From contig OY848927.1 in the NCBI GenBank assembly GCA_963693285.1, forward strand, positions 2,234,501 through 2,298,500: a stretch of DNA of 64,000 nt. Reading direction: 5' to 3'. Under the pieces are notes generated by a model. It searched no databases. It had not been told where the DNA came from and saw only the letters and a program-made list of their open reading frames with translations. How positions within the stretch are numbered: position 1 is the first letter of the stretch; every line of letters starts with the position of its first letter. This DNA comes from Xestospongia muta. Taxonomy: Eukaryota > Porifera > Demospongiae > Haplosclerida > Petrosiidae. The translations under genes and the position numbers were made by a program. Below, in pieces: positions 12,101 through 25,269 of the stretch.

Positions 12101-15100
12101 AGGTTAAAACTCTAAAATAAAGAGTTTAGAGCTTTTTGAAAGTTAAAAAAGATTAGAAATTAACTGTGAAAACTGGTTAAATAAGCTGATCTAAAGAGTT
12201 TAGTAAGTTTATCTGTCTTAAATATACTAATAAAGTAGTCTAAATAGGTTAAAACTCTAAAATAAAGAGTTTAGAGCTTTTTGAAAGTTAAAAAAGATTA
12301 GAAATTAACTGTGAAAACTGGTTAAATAAGCTGATCTAAAGAGTTTAGTAAGTTTATCTGTGTTAACTATACTAATAAAGTAGTCTAAATAGGTTAAAAC
12401 TCTAAAATAAAGTGTTTAGAGCTTTTTGAAAGTTAAAAAAGATTAGAAATTAACTGGGAAAAATGGTTAAATAAACTAATCTAAAGAATTTAGTAAGTTT
12501 ATTTGTCTTAAATATACTAATAAAGTAGTCTAAATAGGTTAAAACTCTAAAATAAAGAGTTTAGAGCTTTTTGAAAGTTTAAAAAGATTAGAAATTAACT
12601 GTGAAAACTGGTTAAATAAGCTGATCTAAAGAGTTTAGTAAGTTTATCTGTCTTAAATATACTAATAAAGTAGTCTAAATAGGTTAAAACTCTAAAAGAA
12701 AGTGTTTAGAGCTTTTTGAAAGTTAAAAAAGATTAGAAATTAACTGGGAAAAATGGTTAAATAAACTAATCTAAAGAATTTAGTAAGTTTATTTGTCTTA
12801 AATATACTAATAAAGTAGTCTAAATAGGTTAAAACTCTAAAATAAAGTGTTTAGAGCTTTTTGAAAGTTTAAAAAGATTAGAAATTAACTGTGAAAACTG
12901 GTTAAATAAACTGATCTAAAGAGTTTAGTAAGTTTATGTTTTAAATATACTAATAAAGTAGTCTAAATAGGTTAAAACTCTAAAATAAAGTGTTTAGAGC
13001 TTTTTGAAAGTTAAAAAAGATTAAAAATTAACTGTGAAAACTGGTTAAATAAGCTGATCTAAAGAGTTTAGTAAGTTTATCTGTCTTAAATATACTAATA
13101 AAGTAGTCTAAATAGGTTAAAACTCGAAAATAAAGAGTTTAGAGCTTTTTGAAAGTTTAAAAAGATTAGAAATTAACTGTGAAAACTGGTTAAATAAGCT
13201 GATCTAAAAATTTTAGTAAGTTTATCTGTCTTAAATATACTAATAAAGTAGTCTAAATAGGTTAAAACTCTAAAATAAAGAGTTTAGAGCTTTTTGAAAG
13301 TTAACAAAGATTAGAAATTAACTGTGAAAACTGGTTAAATAAGCTGATCTAAAGAGTTTAGTAACTTTATCTGTCTTAAATATACTAATAAAGTAGTCTA
13401 AATAGGTTAAAACTCTAAAATAAAGAGTTTAGAGCTTTTTGAAAGTTTAAAAAGATTAGAAATTAACTGCGAAAACTGGTTAAATAAGCTGATCTAAAGA
13501 GTTTAGTAAGTTTATCTGTCTTAAATATACTAATAAAGTAGTCTAAATAGGTTAAAACGCAAAAATAAAGTGTTTAGAGCTTTTTGAAAGTTAAAAAGGA
13601 TTAGAAATTAACTGTGAAAACTGGTTAAATAAACTGATCTAAAGAGTTTAGTAAGTTTATCTGTCTTAAATATACTAATAAAGTAGTCTAAATAGGTTAA
13701 AACTCTAAAATAAAGAGTTTAGAGCTTTTTGAAAGTTAAAAAAGATTAGAAATTAACTGTGAAAACTGGTTAAATAAGCTGATCTAAAGAGTTTAGTAAG
13801 TTTATCTGTCTTAAATATACTAACAAAGTAGTCTAAATAGGTTAAAACTCTAAAATAAAGTGTTTAGAGCTTTTTGAAAGTTAAAAAAGATTAAAAATTA
13901 ACTGTGAAAACTGGTTATATAAGCTGATCTAAAGAGTTTAGTAAGTTTATCTGTCTTAAATATACTAATAAAGTAGTCTAAATAGGTTAAAACGCAAAAA
14001 TAAAGTGTTTAGAGCTTTTTGAAAGTTAAAAAGGATTAGAAATTAACTGTGAAAACTGGTTAAATAAGCTGATCTAAAGAGTTTAGTAAGTTTATCTGTC
14101 TTAAATATACTAATAAAGTAGTCTAAATAGGTTAAAACTCTAAAATAAAGTGTTTAGAGCTTTTTGAAAGTTAAAAAGGATTAGAAATTAACTGTGAAAA
14201 CTGGTTAAATAAACTGATCTAAAGAGTTTAGTAAGTTTATCTGTCTTAAATATACTAATAAAGTAGTCTAAATAGGTTAAAACTCTAAAATAAAGAGTTT
14301 AGAGCTTTTTGAAAGTTAAAAAAGATTAGAAATTAACTGTGAAAACTGGTTAAATAAGCTGATCTAAAGAGTTTAGTAAGTTTATCTGTCTTAAATATAC
14401 TAATAAAGTAGTCTAAATAGGTTAAAACTATAAAATAAAGTGTTTAGAGCTTTTTGAAAGTTAAAAAAGATTAGAAATTAACTGTGAAAACTAGTTAAAT
14501 AAGCTGATCCAAAGAGTTTAGTAAGTTTATCTGTCTTAAATATACTAATAAAGTAGTCTAAATAGGTTAAAACTCTAAAATAAAGATTTTAAAGCTTTTT
14601 GAAAGTTAAAAAAGATTAGAAATTAACTGTGAAAACTGGTTAAATAAGATAATCTAAAGAGTTTAGTAAGTTTATCTGTCTTAAATATACTAATAAAGTA
14701 GTCTAAATAGGTTAAAACTCTAAAATAAAGAGTTTAGAGCTTTTTGAAAGTTAAAAAAGATTAGAAATTAACTGTGAAAACTGGTTAAATAAGCTGATCT
14801 AAAGAGTTTAGTAAGTTTATCTGTCTTAAATATACTAATAAAGTAGTCTAAATAGGTTAAAACTCTAAAATAAAGAGTTTAGAGCTTTTTGAAAGTTAAA
14901 AAAGATTAGAAATTAACTGTGAAAACTGGTTAAATAAGCTGATCTAAAGAGTTTAGTAAGTTTATCTGTCTTAAATATACTAATAAAGTAGTCTAAATAG
15001 GTTAAAACGCAAAAATAAAGTGTTTTTAGCTTTTTGAAAGTTTAAAAAGATTAGAAATTAACTGTGAAAACTGGTTAAATATGATGATCTAAAGAGTTTA

Positions 15101-15999
15101 GTAAGTTTATCTGTCTTAAATATACTAATAAAGTAGTCTAAATAGGTTAAAACTCTAAAATAAAGTGTTTAGAGCTTTTTGAAAGTTAAAAAGATTAGAA
15201 ATTAACTGTGAAAACTGGTTAAATAAGCTGATCTAAAGAGTTTAGTAAGTTTATCTGTCTTAAATATACTAATAAAGTAGTCTAAATAGGTTAAAACTCG
15301 AAAATAAAGAGTTTAGAGCTTTTTGAAAGTTTAAAAAGATTAGAAATTAACTGTGAAAACTGGTTAAATAAGCTGATCTAAAGAGTTTAGTAAGTTTATC
15401 TGTCTTAAATATACTAATAAAGTAGTCTAAATAGGTTAAAACTCTAAAATAAAGAGTTTAGAGCTTTTTGAAAGTTAAAAAAGATTAGAAATTAACTGTG
15501 AAAACTGGTTAAATAAGCTGATCTAAAGAGTTTATTAAGTTTATCTGTCTTAAATATACTAATAAAGTAGTCTAAATAGGTTAAAACTCTAAAATAAAGA
15601 GTTTAGCGCTTTTTGAAAGTTAAAAAAGATTAGAAATTAACTGTGAAAACTGGTTAAATAAGCTGATCTAAAGAGTTTAGTAAGTTTATCTGTCTTAACT
15701 ATACTAATAAAGTAGTCTAAATAGGTTAAAACTCTAAAATAAAGTGTTTAGAGCTTTTTGAAAGTTAAAAAAGATTAGAAATTAACTGTGAAAACTGGTT
15801 AAATAAACTAATCTAAAGAATTTAGTAAGTTTATTTGTCTTAAATATACTAATAAAGTAGTCTAAATAGGTTAAAACTCTAAAATAAAGAGTTTAGAGCT
15901 TTTTGAAAGTTAAAAAAGATTAGAAATTAACTGTGAAAACTGGTTAAATAAGCTGATCTAAAGAGTTTAGTAAGTTTATCTGTCTTAAATATACTAATA

Positions 16000-18900
16000 A
16001 AGTAGTCTAAATAGGTTAAAACGCAAAAATAAAGTGTTTTTAGCTTTTTGAAAGTTTAAAAAGATTAGAAATTAACCGTGAAAACTGGTTAAATATGATG
16101 ATCTAAAGAGTTTAGTAAGTTTATCTGTCTTAAATATACTAATAAAGTAGTCTAAATAGGTTAAAACTCTAAAATAAAGTGTTTAGAGCTTTTTGAAAGT
16201 TAAAAAGATTAGAAATTAACTGTGAAAACTGGTTAAATAAGCTGATCTAAAGAGTTTAGTAAGTTTATCTGTCTTAAATATACTAATAAAGTAGTCTAAA
16301 TAGGTTAAAACTCGAAAATAAAGAGTTTAGAGCTTTTTGAAAGTTTAAAAAGATTAGAAATTAACTGTGAAAACTGGTTAAATAAGCTGATCTAAAGAGT
16401 TTAGTAAGTTTATCTGTCTTAAATATACTAATAAAGTAGTCTAAATAGGTTAAAACTCTAAAATAAAGAGTTTAGAGCTTTTTGAAAGTTAAAAAAGATT
16501 AGAAATTAACTGTGAAAACTGGTTAAATAAGCTGATCTAAAGAGTTTAGTAAGTTTATCTGTCTTAAATATACTAATAAAGTAGTCTAAATAGGTTAAAA
16601 CTCTAAAATAAAGAGTTTAGAGCTTTTTGAAAGTTAAAAAAGATTAGAAATTAACTGTGAAAACTGGTTAAATAAGCTGATCTAAAGAGTTTAGTAAGTT
16701 TATCTGTCTTAACTATACTAATAAAGTAGTCTAAATAGGTTAAAACTCTAAAATAAAGTGTTTAGAGCTTTTTGAAAGTTAAAAAAGATTAGAAATTAAC
16801 TGTGAAAACTGGTTAAATAAACTAATCTAAAGAATTTAGTAAGTTTATTTGTCTTAAATATACTAATAAAGTAGTCTAAATAGGTTAAAACTCTAAAATA
16901 AAGAGTTTAGAGCTTTTTGAAAGTTTAAAAAGATTAGAAATTAACTGTGAAAACTGGTTAAATAAGCTGATCTAAAGAGTTTAGTAAGTTTATCTGTCTT
17001 AAATATACTAATAAAGTAGTCTAAATAGGTTAAAACTCTAAAATAAAGTGTTTAGAGCTTTTTGAAAGTTAAAAAAGATTAGAAATTAACTGGGAAAAAC
17101 GGTTAAATAAACTAATCTAAAGAATTTAGTAAGTTTATTTGTCTTAAATATACTAATAAAGTAGTCTAAATAGGTTAAAACTCTAAAATAAAGAGTTTAG
17201 AGCTTTTTGAAAGTTTAAAAAGATTAGAAATTAACTGTGAAAACTGGTTAAATAAACTGATCTAAAGAGTTTAGTAAGTTTATGTTTTAAATATACTAAT
17301 AAAGTAGTCTAAATAGGTTAAAACTCTAAAATAAAGTGTTTAGAGCTTTTTGAAAGTTAAAAAAGATTAAAAATTAACTGTGAAAACTGGTTAAATAAGC
17401 TGATCTAAAGAGTTTAGTAATTTTATCTGTCTTAAATATACTAATAAAGTAGTCTAAATAGGTTAAAACTCGAAAATAAAGAGTTTAGAGCTTTTTGAAA
17501 GTTAAAAAAGATTAGAAATTAACTGTGAAAACTGGTTAAATAAGCTGATCTAAAGAGTTTAGTAAGTTTATCTTTCTTAACTATACTAATAAAGTAGTCT
17601 AAATAGGTTAAAACTCTAAAATAAAGAGTTTAGAGCTTTTTGAAAGTTTAAAAAGATTGAAATTAACTGTGAAAACTGGTTAAATAAGCTGATCTAAAGA
17701 GTTTAGTAAGTTTATCTGTCTTAAATATACTAATAAAGTAGTCTAAATAGGTTAAAACTCTAAAATAAAGTGTTTAGAGCTTTTTGAAAGTTAAAAAAGA
17801 TTAGAAATTAACTGGGAAAAATGGTTAAATAAACTAATCTAAAGAATTTCGTAAGTTTATTTGTCTTAAATATACTAATAAAGTAGTCTAAATAGGTTAA
17901 AACTCTAAAATAAAGTCTTTAGAGCTTTTTGAAAGTTTAAAAAGATTAGAAATTAACTGTGAAAACTGGTTAAATAAGCTGATCTAACAATTTTAGTAAG
18001 TTTATCTGTCTTAAATATACTAATAAAGTAGTCTAAATAGGTTAAAACTCTAAAATAAAGAGTTTAGAGCTTTTTGAAAGTTAACAAAGATTAGAAATTA
18101 ACTGTGAAAACTGGTTAAATAAGCTGATCTAAAGAGTTTAGTAACTTTATCTGTCTTAAATATACTAATAAAGTAGTCTAAATAGGTTAAAACTATAAAA
18201 TAAAGTGTTTAGAGCTTTTTGAAAGTTAAAAAAGATTAGAAATTAACTGTGAAAACTGGTTAAATAAACTGATCTAAAGAGTTTAGTAAGTTTATCTGTC
18301 TTAAATATACTAATAAAGTAGTCTAAATAGGTTAAAACTCTAAAATAAAGAGTTTAGAGCTTTTTGAAAGTTTAAAAAGATTAGAAATTAACTGCGAAAA
18401 CTGGTTAAATAAGCTGATCTAAAGATTTTAGTAAGTTTATCTGTCTTAAATATACTAATAAAGTAGTCTAAATAGGTTAAAACTATAAAATAAAGTGTTT
18501 AGAGCTTTTTGAAAGTTAAAAAAATTAGAAATTAACTGTGAAAACTGGTCAAATAAGCTGATCTAAAGAGTTTAGTAAGTTTATCTGTCTTAACTATACT
18601 AATAAAGTAGTCTAAATAGGTTAAAACGCAAAAATAAAGTGTTTTTAGCTTTTTGAAAGTTTAAAAAGATTAGAAATTAACCGTGAAAACTGGTTAAATA
18701 TGATGATCTAAAGAGTTTAGTAAGTTTATCTGTCTTAAATATACTAATAAAGTAGTCTAAATAGGTTAAAACTCTAAAATAAAGTGTTTAGAGCTTTTTG
18801 AAAGTTAAAAAGATTAGAAATTAACTGTGAAAACTGGTTAAATAAGCTGATCTAAAGAGTTTAGTAAGTTTATCTGTCTTAAATATACTAATAAAGTAGT

Positions 18901-21210
18901 CTAAATAGGTTAAAACTCGAAAATAAAGAGTTTAGAGCTTTTTGAAAGTTTAAAAAGATTAGAAATTAACTGTGAAAACTGGTTAAATAAGCTGATCTAA
19001 AGAGTTTAGTAAGTTTATCTGTCTTAAATATACTAATAAAGTAGTCTAAATAGGTTAAAACTCTAAAATAAAGAGTTTAGAGCTTTTTGAAAGTTAAAAA
19101 AGATTAGAAATTAACTGTGAAAACTGGTTAAATAAGCTGATCTAAAGAGTTTAGTAAGTTTATCTGTCTTAAATATACTAATAAAGTAGTCTAAATAGGT
19201 TAAAACTCTAAAATAAAGAGTTTAGAGCTTTTTGAAAGTTAAAAAAGATTAGAAATTAACTGTGAAAACTGGTTAAATAAGCTGATCTAAAGAGTTTAGT
19301 AAGTTTATCTGTCTTAACTATACTAATAAAGTAGTCTAAATAGGTTAAAACTCTAAAATAAAGTGTTTAGAGCTTTTTGAAAGTTAAAAAAGATTAGAAA
19401 TTAACTGTGAAAACTGGTTAAATAAACTAATCTAAAGAATTTAGTAAGTTTATTTGTCTTAAATATACTAATAAAGTAGTCTAAATAGGTTAAAACTCTA
19501 AAATAAAGAGTTTAGAGCTTTTTGAAAGTTTAAAAAGATTAGAAATTAACTGTGAAAACTGGTTAAATAAGCTGATCTAAAGAGTTTAGTAAGTTTATCT
19601 GTCTTAAATATACTAATAAAGTAGTCTAAATAGGTTAAAACTCTAAAATAAAGTGTTTAGAGCTTTTTGAAAGTTAAAAAAGATTAGAAATTAACTGGGA
19701 AAAACGGTTAAATAAACTAATCTAAAGAATTTAGTAAGTTTATTTGTCTTAAATATACTAATAAAGTAGTCTAAATAGGTTAAAACTCTAAAATAAAGAG
19801 TTTAGAGCTTTTTGAAAGTTTAAAAAGATTAGAAATTAACTGTGAAAACTGGTTAAATAAACTGATCTAAAGAGTTTAGTAAGTTTATGTTTTAAATATA
19901 CTAATAAAGTAGTCTAAATAGGTTAAAACTCTAAAATAAAGTGTTTAGAGCTTTTTGAAAGTTAAAAAAGATTAAAAATTAACTGTGAAAACTGGTTAAA
20001 TAAGCTGATCTAAAGAGTTTAGTAATTTTATCTGTCTTAAATATACTAATAAAGTAGTCTAAATAGGTTAAAACTCGAAAATAAAGAGTTTAGAGCTTTT
20101 TGAAAGTTAAAAAAGATTAGAAATTAACTGTGAAAACTGGTTAAATAAGCTGATCTAAAGAGTTTAGTAAGTTTATCTTTCTTAACTATACTAATAAAGT
20201 AGTCTAAATAGGTTAAAACTCTAAAATAAAGAGTTTAGAGCTTTTTGAAAGTTTAAAAAGATTGAAATTAACTGTGAAAACTGGTTAAATAAGCTGATCT
20301 AAAGAGTTTAGTAAGTTTATCTGTCTTAAATATACTAATAAAGTAGTCTAAATAGGTTAAAACTCTAAAATAAAGTGTTTAGAGCTTTTTGAAAGTTAAA
20401 AAAGATTAGAAATTAACTGGGAAAAATGGTTAAATAAACTAATCTAAAGAATTTCGTAAGTTTATTTGTCTTAAATATACTAATAAAGTAGTCTAAATAG
20501 GTTAAAACTCTAAAATAAAGTCTTTAGAGCTTTTTGAAAGTTTAAAAAGATTAGAAATTAACTGTGAAAACTGGTTAAATAAGCTGATCTAACAATTTTA
20601 GTAAGTTTATCTGTCTTAAATATACTAATAAAGTAGTCTAAATAGGTTAAAACTCTAAAATAAAGAGTTTAGAGCTTTTTGAAAGTTAACAAAGATTAGA
20701 AATTAACTGTGAAAACTGGTTAAATAAGCTGATCTAAAGAGTTTAGTAACTTTATCTGTCTTAAATATACTAATAAAGTAGTCTAAATAGGTTAAAACTA
20801 TAAAATAAAGTGTTTAGAGCTTTTTGAAAGTTAAAAAAGATTAGAAATTAACTGTGAAAACTGGTTAAATAAACTGATCTAAAGAGTTTAGTAAGTTTAT
20901 CTGTCTTAAATATACTAATAAAGTAGTCTAAATAGGTTAAAACTCTAAAATAAAGAGTTTAGAGCTTTTTGAAAGTTTAAAAAGATTAGAAATTAACTGC
21001 GAAAACTGGTTAAATAAGCTGATCTAAAGATTTTAGTAAGTTTATCTGTCTTAAATATACTAATAAAGTAGTCTAAATAGGTTAAAACTATAAAATAAAG
21101 TGTTTAGAGCTTTTTGAAAGTTAAAAAAATTAGAAATTAACTGTGAAAACTGGTCAAATAAGCTGATCTAAAGAGTTTAGTAAGTTTATCTGTCTTAACT
21201 ATACTAATAA
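16000..21210 (+). repeat. Higher-order repeat, 18-mer, 2,605 bp, two copies
   Basis: Two adjacent copies of an eighteen-monomer block, near 16,000-18,604 and 18,605-21,209. Five independent markers keep a constant 2,605-bp offset: ACGCAAAAATAAAGTG (16,021/18,626), GGGAAAAACGGTTAAA (about 17,092/19,697), TATGTTTTAAATATAC (17,281/19,886), AATTTCGTAAGTTTAT (about 17,846/20,451) and CTGGTCAAATAAGC (about 18,545/21,150). The copies look almost identical by eye, implying recent duplication. A related but altered block follows at about 21.2-24.4 kb; its TATGTTTTAAATATAC lies 3,186 bp (22 monomers) further on, at 23,072. Confidence 0.87.
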
Positions 21211-24200
21211 AGTAGTCTAAATAGGTTAAAACTCTAAAATAAAGAGTTTAGAGCTTTTTGAAAGTTAAAAAAGATTAGAAATTAACCGTGAAAACTGGTT
21301 AAATAAACTGATCTAAAGAGTTTAGTAAGTTTATCTGTCTTAAATATTTTAATAAAGTAGTCTAAATACGTCAAAACACGAAAATAAAGTGTTTAGAGCT
21401 TTTTGAAAGTTAAAAAAGATTAGAAATTAACTAGGAAAAATGGTTAAAGAAACTAATCTAAAGAATTTAGTAAGTTTATTTGTCTTAAATATACTAATAA
21501 AGTAGTCTAAATAGGTTAAAACTCGAAAATAAAGTGTTTAGAGCTTTTTGAAAGTTAAAAAAGATTAGAAATTAACTGTGAAAACTGGTTAAATAAGCTG
21601 ATCTAAAGAGTTTAGTAAGTTTATCTGTCTTAAATATACTAATAAAGTAGTCTAAATAGGTTAAAACTCGAAAATAAAGAGTTTAGAGCATTTTGAAAGT
21701 TAAAAAAGATTAGAAATTAACTGTGAAAACTGGTTAAATAAGCTGATCTAAAGAGTTTAGTAAGTTTATCTGTCTTAAATATACTAATAAAGTAGTCTAA
21801 ATAGGTTAAAACTATAAAATAAAGTGTTTAGAGCTTTTTGAAAGTTAAAAAAGATTAGAAATTAACTGTGAAAACTGGTTAAATAAACTGATCTAAAGAG
21901 TTTAGTAAGTTTATCTGTCTTAAATATACTAATAAAGTAGTCTAAATAGGTTAAAACTCTAAAATAAAGAGTTTAGAGCTTTTTGAAAGTTAAAAAAGAT
22001 TAGAAATTAACTGTGAAAACTGGTTAAATAAGCTGATCTAAAGAGTTTAGTAAGTTTATCTGTCTTAAATATACTAATAAAGTAGTCTAAATAGGTTAAA
22101 ACTGGAAAATAAAGAGTTTAGAGCTTTTTGAAAGTTAAAAAAGATTAGAAATTAACCGTGAAAACTGGTTAAATAAGCTGATCTAAAGAGTTTAGTAAGT
22201 TTATCTGTCTTAAATATACTAATAAAGTAGTCTAAATAGGTTAAAACTATAAAATAAAGAGTTTAGAGCTTTTTGAAAGTTAAAAAAGATTAGAAATTAA
22301 CTGTGAAAACTGGTTAAATAAACTGATCTAAAGAGTTTAGTAAGTTTATCTGTCTTAAATATACTAATAAAGTAGTCTAAATAGGTTAAAACTCTAAAAT
22401 AAAGAGTTTAGAGCTTTTTGAAAGTTAAAAAAGATTAGAAATTAACTGTGAAAACTGGTTAAATAAGCTGATCTAAAGAGTTTAGTAAGTTTATCTGTCT
22501 TAAATATACTAATAAAGTAGTCTAAATAGGTTAAAACTCTAAAATAAAGTGTTTAGAGCTTTTTGAAAGTTAAAAAAGATTAGAAATTAACTGTGAAAAC
22601 TGGTTAAATAAACTAATCTAAAGAATTTAGTAAGTTTATTTGTCTTAAATATACTAATAAAGTAGTCTAAATAGGTTAAAACTCTAAAATAAAGAGTTTA
22701 GAGCTTTTTGAAAGTTTAAAAAGATTAGAAATTAACTGTGAAAACTGGTTAAATAAGCTGATCTAAAGAGTTTAGTAAGTTTATCTGTCTTAAATATACT
22801 AATAAAGTAGTCTAAATAGGTTAAAACTCTAAAATAAAGTGTTTAGAGCTTTTTGAAAGTTAAAAAAGATTAGAAATTAACTGGGAAAAATGGTTAAATA
22901 AACTAATCTAAAGAATTTAGTAAGTTTATTTGTCTTAAATATACTAACAAAGTAGTCTAAATAGGTTAAAACTCTAAAATAAAGTGTTTAGAGCTTTTTG
23001 AAAGTTTAAAAAGATTAGAAATTAACTGTGAAAACTGGTTAAATAAACTGATCTAAAGAGTTTAGTAAGTTTATGTTTTAAATATACTAATAAAGTAGTC
23101 TAAATAGGTTAAAACTCTAAAATAAAGTGTTTAGAGCTTTTTGAAAGTTAAAAAAGATTAAAAATTAACTGTGAAAACTGGTTAAATAAGCTGATCTAAA
23201 GAGTTTAGTAAGTTTATCTGTCTTAAATATACTAATAAAGTAGTCTAAATAGGTTAAAACTCGAAAATAAAGAGTTTAGAGCTTTTTGAAAGTTAAAAAA
23301 GATTAGAAATTAACTGTGAAAACTGTTTAATAAGCTGATCTAAAGAGTTTAGTAAGTTTATCTTTCTTAACTATACTAATAACGTAGTCTAAATAGGTTA
23401 AAACTCTAAAATAAAGAGTTTAGAGCTTTTTGAAAGTTTAAAAAGATTGAAATTAACCGTGAAAACTGGTTAAATAAGCTGATCTAAAGAGTTTAGTAAG
23501 TTTATCTGTCTTAAATATACTAATAAAGTAGTCTAAATAGGTTAAAACTCTAAAATAAAGTGTTTAGAGCTTTTTGAAAGTTAAAAAAGATTAGAAATTA
23601 ACTGGGAAAAATGGTTAAATAAACTAATCTAAAGAATTTAGTAAGTTTATTTGTCTTAAATATACTAATAAAGTAGTCTAAATAGGTTAAAACTCTAAAA
23701 TAAAGTGTTTAGAGCTTTTTGAAAGTTTAAAAAGATTAGAAATTAACTGTGAAAACTGGTTAAATAAGCTGATCTAAAAATTTTAGTAAGTTTATCTGTC
23801 TTAAATATACTAATAAAGTAGTCTAAATAGGTTAAAACTCTAAAATAAAGAGTTTAGAGCTTTTTGAAAGTTAACAAAGATTAAAAATTAACTGTGAAAA
23901 CTGGTTAAATAAGCTCATCTAAAGAGTTTAGTAACTTTATCTGTCTTAAATATACTAATAAAGTAGTCTAAATAGGTTAAAACTATAAAATAAAGTGTTT
24001 AGAGCTTTTTGAAAGTTAAAAAAGATTAGAAATTAACTGTGAAAACTGGTTAAATAAACTGATCTAAAGAGTTTAGTAAGTTTATCTGTCTTAAATATAC
24101 TAATAAAGTAGTCTAAATAGGTTAAAACTCTAAAATAAAGAGTTTAGAGCTTTTTGAAAGTTTAAAAAGATTAGAAATTAACTGCGAAAACTGGTTAAAT

Positions 24201-25269
24201 AAGCTGATCTAAAGATTTTAGTAAGTTTATCTGTCTTAAATATACTAATAAAGTAGTCTAAATAGGTTAAAACTATAAAATAAAGTGTTTAGAGCTTTTT
24301 GAAAGTTAAAAAAATTAGAAATTAACTGTGAAAACTGGTCAAATAAGCTGATCTAAAGAGTTTAGTAAGTTTATCTGTCTTAACTATACTAATTAAGTAG
24401 TCTAAATAGGTTAAAACTCTAAAATAAAGAGTTTAGAGCTTTTTGAAAGTTTAAAAAGATTAGAAATTAACCGTGAAAACTGGTTAAATAAACTGATCTA
24501 AAGAGTTTAGTAAGTTTACTGTCTTAAATATTTTAATAAAGTAGTCTAAATACGTCAAAACACGAAAATAAAGTGTTTAGAGCTTTTTGAAAGTTAAAAA
24601 AGATTAGAAATTAACTAGGAAAAATGGTTAAAGAAACTAATCTAAAGAATTTAGTAAGTTTATTTGTCTTAAATATACTAATAAAGTAGTCTAAATAGGT
24701 TAAAACTCTAAAATAAAGTGTTTAGAGCTTTTTGAAAGTTAAAAAAGATTAGAAATTAACTGTGAAAACTGGTTAAATAAGCTGATCTAAAGAGTTTAGT
24801 AAGTTTATCTGTCTTAAATATACTAATAAAGTAGTCTAAATAGGTTAAAACTCGAAAATAAAGAGTTTAGAGCATTTTGAAAGTTAAAAAAGATTAGAAA
24901 TTAACTGTGAAAACTGGTTAAATAAGCTGATCTAAAGAGTTTAGTAAGTTTATCTGTCTTAAATATACTAATAAAGTAGTCTAAATAGGTTAAAACTATA
25001 AAATAAAGTGTTTAGAGCTTTTTGAAAGTTAAAAAAGATTAGAAATTAACTGTGAAAACTGGTTAAATAAACTGATCTAAAGAGTTTAGTAAGTTTATCT
25101 GTCTTAAATATACTAATAAAGTAGTCTAAATAGGTTAAAACTCTAAAATAAAGAGTTTAGAGCTTTTTGAAAGTTAAAAAAGATTAGAAATTAACTGTGA
25201 AAAATGGTTAAATAAACTAATCTAAAGAGTTTAGTAAGTTTATCTGTCTTAAATATACTAATAAAGTAG

